Part shown: in pieces, positions 31,539-40,514 of the stretch
Position numbering within the stretch: position 1 is the stretch's first letter
Layout of the letters: every line of letters starts with the position of its first letter
DNA from: Diploptera punctata
Taxonomy: Eukaryota; Arthropoda; Insecta; Blattodea; Blaberidae
NCBI GenBank assembly: GCA_030220185.1
Contig: JASPKZ010003418.1
Coordinates: 5,001-69,000, forward strand
Length of the DNA stretch: 64,000 nt
Direction: 5' to 3'
Program-made: the position numbers and the translations under genes
Notes under the pieces: generated by a model
What the model was told of the DNA's origin: nothing
The model's input: the letters and a program-made list of their open reading frames with translations, nothing else
The model's database searches: none

Positions 31539-31920
31539 TTAGCTAATACCCGGCGTGCGCTTTCACACCTAAATAAATTATGTGTTTTTTTTTGCATTTA
31601 GTAGAATAAGTAAAAGGGAAAATATATATATATTTACATTCTTATTATTTTTAGATACTCCGTGCTGATTAACCTGCGTTGCCCGGAATTCTGTGCTTCC
31701 CGATATTTTTGGCATCAATTAAAGGCAAAAATATTTAGGTAATATGAGTTATCCTTAAAAGATAAAAATATATGCTGTCGCGGACTTTTCTGTTGAGTTT
31801 CTTGAGACACTGAATTCCGTCTACAGTAGTAATTTTATGTACTGGTTACCATCACAATTGGGTCAACGATATGGCCGCGCATAATGTACGATCAAACAAA
31901 CATCCATTTTCATATATTAA
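31539..31920 (-). mobile_element. Helitron-like A2 element with internal deletion
   Basis: 3' end TTAGCTAATACCCGGCGTGC at 31539, 5' end CATTTTCATATATTAAA near 31920. Compared with 42258-42795, about 150 bp between TTATGTACTGGTTACC and ATCACAATTGGGTCAACG (31845) are missing. Confidence 0.75.
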
Positions 31921-32279
31921 ATGAAGTATTAGTTGTAGTTAGTAGTAGTAGTATACATTTTCCTAACCTTCGTATTACTTAAATAAATCGAAAAGTAATG
32001 TGCATAAATTACGTATTTGTGATAAAACTTAAAAATAAAATGTGCTAGAATTTCGGCCGCTCTGCGACATCTGGTAAATAATAAATATGAAAAACGTTTC
32101 TATTTTCAAATCCATTTTACTATCAAAATTTAAATTTAAAAAAATATAACAAAATCATTCATTGTTTGTGCTTGATAAGTAATTTAATTTTACTTAGATA
32201 ACAATTTTTGTAAAAAAAGAAACCTTTTTAAAAAAATGTATTTTATTCAAATGTTATATGGAAAAAACATACTTCAATA
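31921..32279 (+). repeat. Module C
   Basis: Spacer between A2 (reverse) and A1 (forward), with GTAGTAGTATACATTTTCCT, CGGCCGCTCTGCGACATCTG and TTTTACTTAGATAAC landmarks. Highly AT-rich, no ORF. Confidence 0.75.
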
Positions 32280-33081
32280 TTATATATATATATATATATA
32301 TATATGAATGTTCGTTTATTTATTTGTTGGTTTGTTTGCTTATTTCTTCGTACTTTATGCGCGGCCATACCGTTGATCAGTTTGTGTTGGGGTTTATTGC
32401 AAAATGTTAAGGGGATTTCCGGTATGAACATAGGCCATAAAAGAGTTGTGATACTCAACTCCTACTCCCTTATAAATCATCCTTTGTAGTGAAAAACGTG
32501 AGAAATGTAGCTCTTTGGACTCTTAAATGGCTTATGCTGCCCAAACCATAACAAATGTTCAGAGAATTGAATATCTCAAGAAGCTCAACAAAAACGTCAG
32601 GGACAGCATATGTTTATCTCTTACGGATATAAGATAATAGTTCAAAATTAAAATTAACCTGTTGGCAGGTGCCGTCGTCCTCAACATTGTTAATATGGTG
32701 TACATATAAAATTAATTCACCCCAATGGAAATTGATATGCATTTTATTACCATTTACTCTTACGGATAACTCACAATAGCCTTTTCTGTTTTTCATAAAT
32801 ACCAAGAAGATCGAGACAAGTACGTAGATTCTTGTGCAAGCTTAGTAGCACATGGAGGGTATTCTTTTACGGATAACTCACAATAGTGAATTTTGTCTTT
32901 GAGCTCATTTATGCAAGAAGATCGGGATGAGTAGTTTCCCAAGCAACGTCGGATAATCAGCACGGGGTATCTAAAAAATATAAATTTATAATTCTTTTAC
33001 CTTTATCTTATTCAACAAAACATAAAAAGCACATTCATTTTCATTTTCTAAGCGTAGCAGCGCACGCCGTTTATTAGCTAG
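32280..33081 (+). mobile_element. Helitron-like A1 element
   Basis: Forward A1. The 5' end merges into a (TA)n run then GAATGTTCGTTTATTTATT. The 3' end is GCGTAGCAGCGCACGCCG...TATTAGCTAG/T at 33081. The 3' hairpin stem has lost one outer base pair. Internal A1-specific block GGCAGGTGCCGTCGTCC near 32660. Module D follows directly. Confidence 0.78.
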
Positions 33082-33175
33082 TAAATAATAAAAAATACTC
33101 GCACCTACTTATATAATGCCTCGACATGGTTAGAACATTCACGAGTCGTAGTGAAAGCCAAACAAAGAAGAAGGG

Positions 33176-33184
<9 letters not shown>
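33082..33184 (+). repeat. Module D
   Basis: TAAATAATAAAAAATACTCG to AACAAAGAAGAAGGGATGTG, then (TA)n. The same roughly 100-bp block follows A1 at 43874-43985 and 46568-46680. Confidence 0.75.
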
Positions 33185-33231
<47 letters not shown>

Positions 33232-33707
33232 TACGTGTCACGTTGTTTGTCCGCGATGGAATCCTAAACTACTGAACCGATTTTAATAAAATTTTGCACA
33301 CTGTGTGTTGTTTGATTCAATTTGAGACCTATGGTTGTTTATAATTAAGTGTATAGTCGCATTATTTTTTATTGCAAATTATTTATTTATTATTTAACAA
33401 AGAGTTATAATTATCTATGAGTTCCATACGATTCTAACAGATGACGGTGTAGGGTAATTGGTTTATTATTTAACCAGGTGGCTATGCTTTTTGTTGCAAC
33501 CGTGAATTTCAATTGAATTACAAATATTGATTATTTAATAATTGAAGTGTGTTTGTGTTTATTTTATTTTCAATATATCGATAATAATATTAATGTCGTG
33601 TGTAAGTATTAGTTTTAAGTAATCTAGCTGAATGACAGCAACTTAATTTAAATTTAACAGGACCGAGAAGGGACATTGAACAATATGGCGAATCAGTTCT
33701 AGAGACC

Positions 33708-34124
33708 ATGAATCGTAAGATATCAAGTGAATATCAGCAAATTGGTATAGACCTATGTGACATAAATCTTACATTTAAGAAGAATGCCAATTTAAAAACA
33801 TATGAAGGTCCTAAGGAACGGAATAACAGAATTGTAAGTAAGTCTTTTAGTTATAATAATATGCCTAATATTACAGAAACAATCTCCATGCCTCAATTAT
33901 ATGAAAAACAAGATTACTATAATAAATCACAAAATGATATTACTATACATAGACTTCTTGATGATAATGAGAAACCAAACTGCCAACAAGTTCGTAGAAA
34001 AAAACGAAAGTATAATGAAATCTGCAAGCCTCCTCAAAATATTCCATCAATAAATGTATATAATCCTTATGATACACTCAGGGATGATACTCAGAATGCA
34101 GACAACATAAATTCATTTCAGTGA
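33708..34124 (+). pseudogene. Captured gag-like ORF (138 codons)
   Basis: Polar protein from MNRKISSEYQQIGIDLCDIN to NADNINSFQ. After one TGA the same frame continues KPPPIFIPGVVNVPELNKI to about 34220. PPPI.(I/V) followed by V.N...L is the start of the conserved gag domain of Jockey/X-element-type LINE ORF1 proteins. A basic patch VRRKKRKYNE precedes it. No zinc knuckles remain. I infer a LINE ORF1 fragment inside a Helitron; host-gene origin is not excluded. Confidence 0.5.
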
Positions 34125-34269
34125 ACAAAACCATTTCCACATAAACCACCGCCCATATTTATACCGGGTGTAGTTAACGTACCAGAACTAAACAAAATTG
34201 GTAAAACGAAAACTTTCTGATTTAGATTTCTCACTTAGTTTACTACAACATAATTTAACGTATACCTTA

Positions 34270-34287
34270 GCCACAGCAACGTGTGGC
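34270..34287 (+). other. Helitron 3' subterminal hairpin
   Basis: GCCAC stem, AGCAACGT loop, GTGGC stem. Acts as the end signal in rolling-circle transposition (established for Helitrons). Confidence 0.75.
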
Positions 34288-34294
34288 CGGGACT

Positions 34295-34483
34295 TCTATA
34301 TATATATATATAACAAAGTCGGATTAGTTACACTATTTATAACTCAAGAACGGCTGGACCGATTTTTATGATCTCTGATTTGTTGGATTTGTTTCCGCCC
34401 CGAATTGCAGATAACTATTAAAACATCGGAAAAATTAACGTAAAAATATTTAAAGGCGATACGACGTTCGCCGGGCCAGCTAG
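34295..34483 (+). mobile_element. Third Helitron family, short 189-bp element
   Basis: 5' TCTATATATATATATAAC, then GAACGGCTGGACCGATTTT, a 5' subterminal phrase widespread in insect Helitrons. 3' hairpin GGCGA-TACGACGT-TCGCC at 34455-34472, then GGGCCAG, CTAG, T. Both ends are legible, which makes this a compact complete non-autonomous element. It abuts the end of the preceding Helitron. Confidence 0.8.
34455..34472 (+). other. Helitron 3' subterminal hairpin
   Basis: Perfect 5-bp stem GGCGA/TCGCC with 8-nt loop, 7 nt before CTAG/T. Confidence 0.82.
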
Positions 34484-34499
34484 TATATATATATATATA

Positions 34500-34975
34500 T
34501 ATAACAAGCAGGAATATATTTTATTTTAATATTAGGTTTGTAATTAGAATAACATATTCTTATCATAAAAATATATGAAAGAGAACATTTCAAATTATAT
34601 TTTTTAAATTTGTTGTGATGTGTAAGTAGTTAGCTTCCAAATGTAAACAGTACAACACGTAATATATTTTCAAACATTTAATCTTTGATAAATATGGTAT
34701 TTCTAAATGTATTTAGAATTTAACTGATGAAGGAAGTGTTTCGCATTGTTTATTCCACAAATGTCCGGTTAAAAACAGATTTAATATGTGGAATATTCAT
34801 ATTTTATTAAATTCAAGTTAAATACTTACTTTTTCAATTTCATATACGGTGGCGTTGCTCCCCAACGTGAGTTATTTATTACATCAACATTTTTGTTTTT
34901 GCTTTGTTACGAAATTTATATTTTTAATAAAAATGTTACATGTTGCGTAGCGGAATTATATATAGAAGAGTCGAC
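34500..34975 (+). repeat. Module B
   Basis: AACAAGCAGGAATATATTTT start, GGTGGCGTTGCTCCCCAACG, TGCTTTGTTACGAAATTTAT and TGTTGCGTAGCGGAATTATA end. The (CA)(TA)(TG) tail is missing here; other sequence follows. Confidence 0.75.
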
Positions 34976-35057
34976 GACCGTGCAATATTATTGACTTTAT
35001 TATGGATTTCAGATGTACAACATAGCTAAGGTTCTTTAATAAATATTGTATAAATTA

Positions 35058-35370
35058 CTAGCGTACCCGGTAGACGTTGTCCTGCCCGATCGTTCAATTC
35101 TCATGTCATGGGTTGACGATAAAAATATGTTACCTTTTTACCATAAAATTCAACAATTAGGACGTAATTAGATATAATTAAATAAGTTCGCAAGAAAATC
35201 TCTTACAGCCTTCTGTTGTGGCTCAAGAAGTGTGAATGATGACGTCACATAGTCATGAACATTAGAATTGTACCCTCCTTTGCAGGCAAGTTAAGCACCG
35301 TCATATAACAATTATATTAGAGTGAAAAAAAAAGATAAATTGATGAGAGTCATTCAAAACAGTTTTTCTT
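35058..35370 (-). mobile_element. Fourth Helitron family, 3' end on minus strand
   Basis: Minus-strand 3' end: GGCAG-GACAACGT-CTACC (35086-35069), GGGTACG, CTAG (35061-35058), then T. The phrase TACCCGGTAGACGTTGTCCTG on the plus strand is one I recognise as recurrent near insect Helitron ends. The right-hand (5') limit is uncertain; sequence to about 35370 contains no ORF. Confidence 0.55.
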
Positions 35371-35371
35371 T

Positions 35372-35523
35372 TCAGCTAGATTTAATTTCTGGCCCACTGT
35401 GCACCGGCCCCATACTGGCCGACATTCCATGAGAAAATGTCTTCCCCCGTAGAGACTCGAACCAGCGTAAGTCACGTAGTTCTGCGCCAAGACTTCTTGC
35501 CTTAACTACTCGGCTACGGCGCA
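35372..35523 (-). mobile_element. tRNA-derived SINE (Leu/Ser-like head)
   Basis: Minus strand starts GCCGTAGCCGAGTAGTTAAG (box A of Leu/Ser-type tRNAs), then GCTGGTTCGAGTCTCTACGG (box B and T arm). A body follows with ATGGAATGTCGGCCAGTATG and GCACAGTGGGCCAGAAATTA. Transcribed by RNA polymerase III in such families; mobilised by a LINE in trans. Inserted in an A-family Helitron segment. Confidence 0.72.
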
Positions 35524-35957
35524 AGACTCTTGGCATCGATGAAAGACAAAAATTGTTATTGTGAGTTATCCGTAAGAGATAAGGGACTCTTGGTATCAAT
35601 GAAAGACAAAAATGGTTCTTGTGAGTTATCCGTAAGAGAAAAAGATATGCTGTCGCGGACTTTTTTGTAGAGCTTTTTGATATATTCAATTCTGTGTACA
35701 TTAATTTTGTGTATTTCATATGGCTTAGGCAGCGTAAGCCATTTAAACGTCCAAAGAGCTACTTGTTTCCCACTACAAAGAGCGATTTTTAAGGGTGTAG
35801 GAGTTGAGTATCACAACTCTTTATAGCCTATGTTCATCCCGGGAATCTCCTGAACGTTTTGCAAAAACCACATCACAATCGGATCAACGGTATGGCCGCG
35901 CATAAAGTACGAACAAACAAACATACAAACAAACAACATTAATTTTTATATATAAGA
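35524..35957 (-). mobile_element. Helitron-like A element fragment, 5' part
   Basis: Minus-strand piece from the middle of the family to its 5' end: TTAGGCAGCGTAAGCCATTT, GGTATGGCCGCGCATAAAGT, and the GA/T boundary at 35956-35958. A block of about 60 bp (CTTGG(C/T)ATC(G/A)ATGAAAGACA to TTATCCGTAAGAG) occurs twice in a row at 35529-35640, echoing a looser internal duplication present in all A1 copies. Confidence 0.72.
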
Positions 35958-35982
35958 TATATGTTATTTATTAAAACAGTGA

Positions 35983-36022
<40 letters not shown>

Positions 36023-36083
36023 CATAATTAAATATATGACGATGGGTAATGTAAGCTTAATATGAGATGATAAGAAATATGTA
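35958..36083 (+). repeat. Module B tail
   Basis: (CA)n(TA)n tract, then TGACGATGGGTAATGTAAGC and TTAATATGAGATGATAAG leading to an A2 3' end. Confidence 0.75.
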
Positions 36084-36193
36084 TTAGCTAAACCCCGTCC
36101 TGCGCTGCTACACCTAAATTGATGATTTTTTTTTTTTTGCATTTAGTTGAATAAGTTTAAAGAAAAATGGATATAAATTTGTATCATTATTAC

Positions 36194-36237
<44 letters not shown>

Positions 36238-36290
36238 GATACCCCGTGCTGATTACCCGGCGTTTCCCGGAAATCGACGCATCCCGAATT
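36084..36290 (-). mobile_element. Helitron-like A2 element, 3' part only
   Basis: TTAGCTAAACCCCGTCCTGC at the 3' end, an (ATT)n expansion of about 55 bp at 36180-36238, then GATACCCCGTGCTGATTACC. Stops at 36290, where module C begins. The 5' half is absent. Confidence 0.72.
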
Positions 36291-36621
36291 TCTTTACATA
36301 TTTCTCCTATCGTTCATATTTTTTAAATAAATCGAAATAATATCCATAAATAACGTATTTGTGCCAAAACGTAAAAACAAAAAAATGTGCTAGAATTTCA
36401 GCCGCTGTGCGACCTCCAGTAAGTAATAATATGAAAAAGTATCTCTTTTAAAACCCTTTTTAATATTCAAATATAAATAAAAAACAAGATCATTCACTTT
36501 TTATACTTGCTGAGTAAATTAATTTTACTTAGATAACGTTTTTTGTAAAAAAGAATGCTATTTAAAATTTGATTTTATTTAATATTTATATAGAAAAAAG
36601 TACTTTTAAATTATATGTATA
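36291..36621 (+). repeat. Module C
   Basis: CATATTTCTCCTATCGTTCA to TTTACTTAGATAACGTTTTT, then AT-rich sequence up to the A1 5' end. Confidence 0.72.
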
Positions 36622-36794
36622 CCTAATATATAAAAATTATGTATGTTTTGTTGGTTTGTTTGTTTGTTTGTTTGTTTGTACTTTATGCGCGGGTTTTTCC
36701 GTTGATCCGATTGTGATGTGGTTTTTAACAAAATGTTCAGGAGATTCCCGGGATGAACATAGGCTATAAAATAGTTTTGATACTCAAATCCTAC
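36622..36794 (+). mobile_element. Helitron-like A1 element, 5' part (split by RTE copy 3)
   Basis: 5' end CCTAATATATAAAAATTATG, with TC changed to CC, a (TTTG)n stretch, then TTTATGCGCGG and GATTCCCGGGATGAACATAG. Interrupted at 36794 by RTE copy 3 and resumed at 40235. ACTCAAATCCTAC is duplicated at the two junctions. Confidence 0.82.
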
Positions 36795-36827
36795 TTACTT
36801 ACTTACTTACTTACTTACTCACTGGCA

Positions 36828-37568
36828 CTATCGAACCCGAAGGTTCATGGCCGCGCGGACATAAGCTCTCCATACATCCCTATCCTGAGCTAATGCTTTC
36901 CAATCATTCCCTGTATAATCTACTTCCCTCAAATCATAGTTAATGTTGTTCTCCCACCTCATTCTTGGCCTACCAACTGGGCGTTTTCCCTCTGGCTTTC
37001 CTACAAGAAGCTTCCATGCACGTCTTTCATTCCCCATACGTGCAACATGTCCTGCCCATCGCAGTCCACGAGACTTAACTCTTCTTATTATATCTGGCTT
37101 CCCATAAAGACCATGTAGTTCATTGTTATGTAGTCTTCTCCATTCACCTGTCTGTTCATCTCTCTTTGGTCCAAAAATTTTCCTAAGAACTTTATTCTCA
37201 AATACTCGTAATCTCCTTTCCTCCCTTAAAGTAAGAGTCCATGTTTCGCACCCATATAATATAACTGGTAGAATAATAGTTTTATATATTTTCAGCTTAA
37301 CGTTTTTTGAAAGGAGTTGGGACATCAAAAGTCTCTGCAATGCATAATAGCAAGCATTTCCAGAATTGAGCCTATGTTTAATTTCTTTGTGCATCTCATT
37401 CCTATTTGTGATTATTGTTCCTAGGTATTTGAATTCAGCCACTTCCTGAAAATTTCCCTCATTTGTCTTTAGCTGTCCAGTTCCATTATATAATGAATTT
37501 CTACGTGTGACCATATATTTAGTTTTACTGATATTTACTTCCAGTCCTAATTTCTTAGTGTTACTCAA
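36828..37568 (-). pseudogene. C-terminal third of RTE copy 3 polyprotein
   Basis: From LGLEVNISKTKYMVTRRNS through EFKYLGTIITNRNEMHKE, LLSKNVKLKIYKTIILPV, ILYGCETWTLTLREE, HVARMGNERRAWKLLVG, to AAMNLRVR. Open throughout; separated from the palm by a two-base deletion near 37577. Confidence 0.88.
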
Positions 37569-38350
37569 TAGTGTGCGTGTTGGCCTTTAGTATCTCTTCG
37601 CTATCGGCCAGTAGTACTACATCATCAGCATAAACTAACAGCTTATTAATACCATTCAGTTGTAAGCCTTCCTCATTCTCTAAAGATTTAATGGCATACT
37701 CTAGTACAAAATTAAATAGTAGAGGACATAGTGCATCTCCTTGCTTAAACCCATTCTGGATTTCAAAAGTGTCTGAAAACTGTTTGTCTACACGCACCCT
37801 ACTCTTTGAGCCATTTAGACACATTCGTATAAGTCTCACCAACTTTTTAGGAATTCCGAAATCCAGCAGGATACTATATAACTTCTCCCTCTTAATTGAA
37901 TCGTATGCTTTTTTGAAGTCTACATATAGTTGATGTACAGTACCATTATATTCCCATTTCTTCTCTAAAATCTGTCTTATACTGAAAATCTGATCTGTTG
38001 TAGACCTGTTTCTTCTAAATGCACATTGATGATCTCCTAGAATGTCATCAATATAGGGAGTAAGTCTGCTTACTAATATATTTGTTAGAATTTTGTACGA
38101 AGTTGAAAGTAATGAGATGTCCCTGTAGTTGTTGCAATCAGTTTTATCTCCTTTCTCATAAATTGGCAAGATAATTGATTCTTTCCATTCATCTGGAAGA
38201 GCTTCTTTTTCCCAAATCATACTTAGCAACCAGCGTATCTTGTCCATCAATTTTTCTCCCCCTGATTTTATCAGTTCTGCTGGGATCTCATCTGAACCTG
38301 ATGCTTTATACATCTTCAACTTTTCAATCGCCATTTCAACCTCTAATGTG
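37561..38350 (-). pseudogene. RT palm of RTE copy 3
   Basis: Open from the insert junction: TLEVEMAIEKLKMYKASGSD, PIYEKGDKTDCNNYRDISLL, HQLYVDFKKAYDSIKRE, GFKQGDALCPLLFNF, LLVYADDVVLLADSEE. The catalytic box is intact. N-terminal residues read upstream of TLEVEM come from the foreign insert, not from the LINE. Confidence 0.88.
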
Positions 38351-38516
38351 TAAAAATAATAAGACATATTCACGAGTATAACCTAAAGAACAAGAATAAA
38401 TACCAGAATAAATCTGCCCATAATTTTTTTAATTCATAAATAATAGGGTATCTAATCCTAGTTTATTAATTAGATTTCATAGCCTCATCAAAAATAATTA
38501 GAAATAGATTAAAATT
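38349..38516 (-). other. Nuclear mitochondrial insert (12S rRNA fragment) in RTE copy 3
   Basis: 168 bp absent from copies 1, 2 and 4 at the same site. On the minus strand it contains ACTAGGATTAGATACCCTAT (about 38467-38448), part of the near-universal small-subunit mitochondrial rRNA segment used as an animal 12S primer site, preceded by TATGAAATCTAATTAATAA as in insect 12S. The remaining 38349-38440 part is AT-rich and not assigned. No target duplication; junctions share a few bases, as expected for end-joining repair. Not a functional rRNA. Confidence 0.8.
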
Positions 38517-40031
38517 ACTTGGCTCTGCGACTAGCATTTCTGCTGTCTGTAACTTATCCTCCTCAATGTCCTGTTCTGTATGTATATTTAATAGCTGATT
38601 AAAGTAACCTTTCCATCTATTTAATATACTCCTAGAATCTGCAATCATATCACCATTTTCATTCCGAATTATGTTTGTTCTAGCCTGAAACCCCTTCTTC
38701 TCTATACTAATTCCCTGATATAAGTCTCTAATGTTGCTATTTTTTGCATTCATTTCAAGATCATTAATCTTCTCTCTCAAATATTCCCTCTTTTTACTCT
38801 TTAGTAACTTGGTGGTTTCACGTCTAACACTACCCAATTGCTCTAAATTTACCTCATTTGGCTCGTGTAACCATTTCATTTTTGCTAGCTTTCTTTTATT
38901 TACAATGTCGGCACATTCCTCATCAAACCATTTCTTCTTTTGCTTCTTTTTTAAACAACCAATGCTTTCTGATGCTGACAATTTAATTGTATCTCTTATA
39001 GCCTCCCATTCTATATTTATATCAGTTTCTTCTTCGATTGCCATATTGTCATCTGAAGATTCCAGTACTTCAAATCTATTAGCTATTTTGATTTGGTATT
39101 CTTGCCGCATTTCATCATTTTTCAAGTTTTTTAATTCATATTTTACAGAATCATCTTTAGCGTTCGTTCCTCTCGTAAGCGATAGCCGTTGTCTGATTTT
39201 CACTCTGACCAGATGATGATCCGAATTGCAGTCTGTTCCTCTAACTGATCTAACATCAATGATGCTACTGTGCCAGCGTTTATCCACTAATACATGATCT
39301 ATCTGGTTCCGAGTTTCTCCATCTGGGGACGTCGAGGTGTATTTATGAATATCCTTATGCTGAAATGTTGTGCTCTTAAGAATGAGATTCTTTGATGTGG
39401 CAAATGTGACTAATCTAACCCCGTTGTCGTTACTATCTTCATGAAGACTGAATTTGCCTATTGTTGGTTTGAATATATCTTCCCGCCCCACTTTTGCATT
39501 AAAATCTCCTAAGACAATTTTCATATGATATCGTGAAAGGGTATCAAATAAGCATTCTAATTCTTCATAGAACTCATCCTTGATCTTTTCATCTTTATCT
39601 TCTGTGGGGGCATGTACATTTACAATTATAAAATCATGTCGTTTACCCTTTAGAATTATGTATGATATCCTATCACTAACAAATTTAATATCTCGGATAG
39701 CGGATAGGATCCTTCTTCTGACTAAAAAACCCGTTCCAAATGCAGGTATTTCTGCACCCCCATAGTATAATGCAAAGTTTCCTGATTCCTGACTACCTTC
39801 TCCTGGCCACCTAACTTCCTGTAAAGCGACTATATCCAAGGGCGATTTATCCAATTCCTGCGTTAATATCTGTAGTGCCCCGCTATTGTATAAAGTCCTA
39901 ACATTCCATGTTCCTAGGAACATGTCCCTGTGTTTGAGCCTTTGGCATGGGTTCCCTGAAGTAGACCCCGCCCGGAGAACCGAATGGGGGACTATTTGAC
40001 CTCCGTAAAATTTTACCCCAGATGAACCCAT
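38466..40031 (-). CDS. Intact endonuclease and linker of RTE copy 3 (521 codons)
   Basis: Opens MGSSGVKFYGGQIVPHSVL. It contains GTWNVRTLYNSGALQIL, VALQEVRWPGEG, VNVHAPTEDKDEKIKDE, VLGDFNAKVGREDIFKP, ETRNQIDHVLVDKRW, and GTDCNSDHHLVRVK, all endonuclease catalytic motifs. Then comes the linker KKKWFDEECADIVNKRKLAK and the start of RT up to MLVAEPS. The final residues NFNLFLIIFDEAMKSN come from the mitochondrial insert. The start Met is conserved in copies 1 and 4. Confidence 0.9.
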   Translation of the reverse strand: MGSSGVKFYGGQIVPHSVLRAGSTSGNPCQRLKHRDMFLGTWNVRTLYNSGALQILTQELDKSPLDIVALQEVRWPGEGSQESGNFALYYGGAEIPAFGTGFLVRRRILSAIRDIKFVSDRISYIILKGKRHDFIIVNVHAPTEDKDEKIKDEFYEELECLFDTLSRYHMKIVLGDFNAKVGREDIFKPTIGKFSLHEDSNDNGVRLVTFATSKNLILKSTTFQHKDIHKYTSTSPDGETRNQIDHVLVDKRWHSSIIDVRSVRGTDCNSDHHLVRVKIRQRLSLTRGTNAKDDSVKYELKNLKNDEMRQEYQIKIANRFEVLESSDDNMAIEEETDINIEWEAIRDTIKLSASESIGCLKKKQKKKWFDEECADIVNKRKLAKMKWLHEPNEVNLEQLGSVRRETTKLLKSKKREYLREKINDLEMNAKNSNIRDLYQGISIEKKGFQARTNIIRNENGDMIADSRSILNRWKGYFNQLLNIHTEQDIEEDKLQTAEMLVAEPSNFNLFLIIFDEAMKSN

Positions 40032-40209
40032 GTCCGCATTTCTTGACGGTTGTATTTTTACGGTGAAAGATCGTCACTCTTTCGCCCAAGGTACTTTTTT
40101 CGTCTGGCTTATCACCTTCGACCAGTCCGGCATGGTTAACCCTATCGGCAGCAATGCTACCGCCGGCATAGCTCTCAGGATCATTTAAGCACGCAAGCCA
40201 CTCCACCAC
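39898..40209 (-). CDS. Short upstream ORF of RTE copy 3 (103 codons)
   Basis: Same length and ends as in copy 1 (MVEWLACLNDPESYAGG to GHVPRNMEC), overlapping the endonuclease frame. Differences from copy 1 include S to P, T to N, F to L, D to V and L to P, that is, mostly amino-acid-changing, so purifying selection on this frame is not evident from these copies alone. Confidence 0.5.
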   Translation of the reverse strand: MVEWLACLNDPESYAGGSIAADRVNHAGLVEGDKPDEKSTLGERVTIFHRKNTTVKKCGHGFIWGKILRRSNSPPFGSPGGVYFREPMPKAQTQGHVPRNMEC

Positions 40210-40234
40210 GACAAGGTAAAGATACCATGGAGGG

Positions 40235-40505
40235 ACTCAAATCCTACACCCTTAAAAATCTCCCATTTTAGTGAAAAACGTGAAAAATGTAACTCTTTGG
40301 ACACTTAAATGGCTTAGCTGCCTAAACCATAACAAATACACAAAATTAAAGTAAACAGAATTTAATATCTGAAAACGGTGTAAACAAAGTCCTCGACAGC
40401 ATATATTTATCTCTTACGGATATAGGATAACAGTTAAAAATTAAAATGTACCTGTTGGCAAGTACCGTCGTCCTCAACTTTGTTAAAATGGTGTATATAA
40501 AATTA
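40235..40505 (+). mobile_element. Helitron-like A1 element, middle part (after RTE copy 3)
   Basis: Continuation from 36794: ACCCTTAAAAATCTCCCATT, AAATGGCTTAGCTGCCTAAA, TACCTGTTGGCAAGTACCGT. Lost after TGTATATAAAATTAATAGG, where an unrelated LINE fragment begins. The 3' half is absent. Confidence 0.78.
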
Positions 40506-40514
40506 ATAGGCCAA

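Larger units (their letters stand above)
33185..34294 (+). mobile_element. Second Helitron family carrying a captured gag fragment
   Basis: Starts in a (TA)n run followed by ACGTGTCACGTTGTTTGTCC and ends just after a perfect hairpin GCCAC-AGCAACGT-GTGGC (34270-34287) and CGGGACT. The canonical CTAG at the very end is not visible because the next Helitron begins at 34295. The subterminal hairpin with 8-nt loop is the same geometry as in the A family. Non-autonomous; the interior holds an unrelated coding fragment (33708-34190). Confidence 0.72.
36795..40234 (-). mobile_element. Full-length RTE-like element copy 3
   Basis: Minus-strand LINE bounded by a 13-bp target duplication (36782-36794 and 40235-40247). 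(TAAG)n tail at the left, short 3' UTR, RT, endonuclease and complete 5' region at the right. Almost all frames are open; lesions are a two-base deletion near 37577 and a 168-bp foreign insert at 38349-38516 of partly mitochondrial origin. Best complete representative of the family apart from that insert. Confidence 0.92.

Noticed and set aside
33708..34124. Uncharacterised host gene
   Set aside because: It lies between Helitron ends, has no splice signals or promoter that I can see, and runs in frame into a gag-like phrase.
38349..38516. Functional mitochondrial rRNA gene or mitochondrial contig
   Set aside because: Only 168 bp, inside a LINE coding region with nuclear flanks; a nuclear insert fits better.
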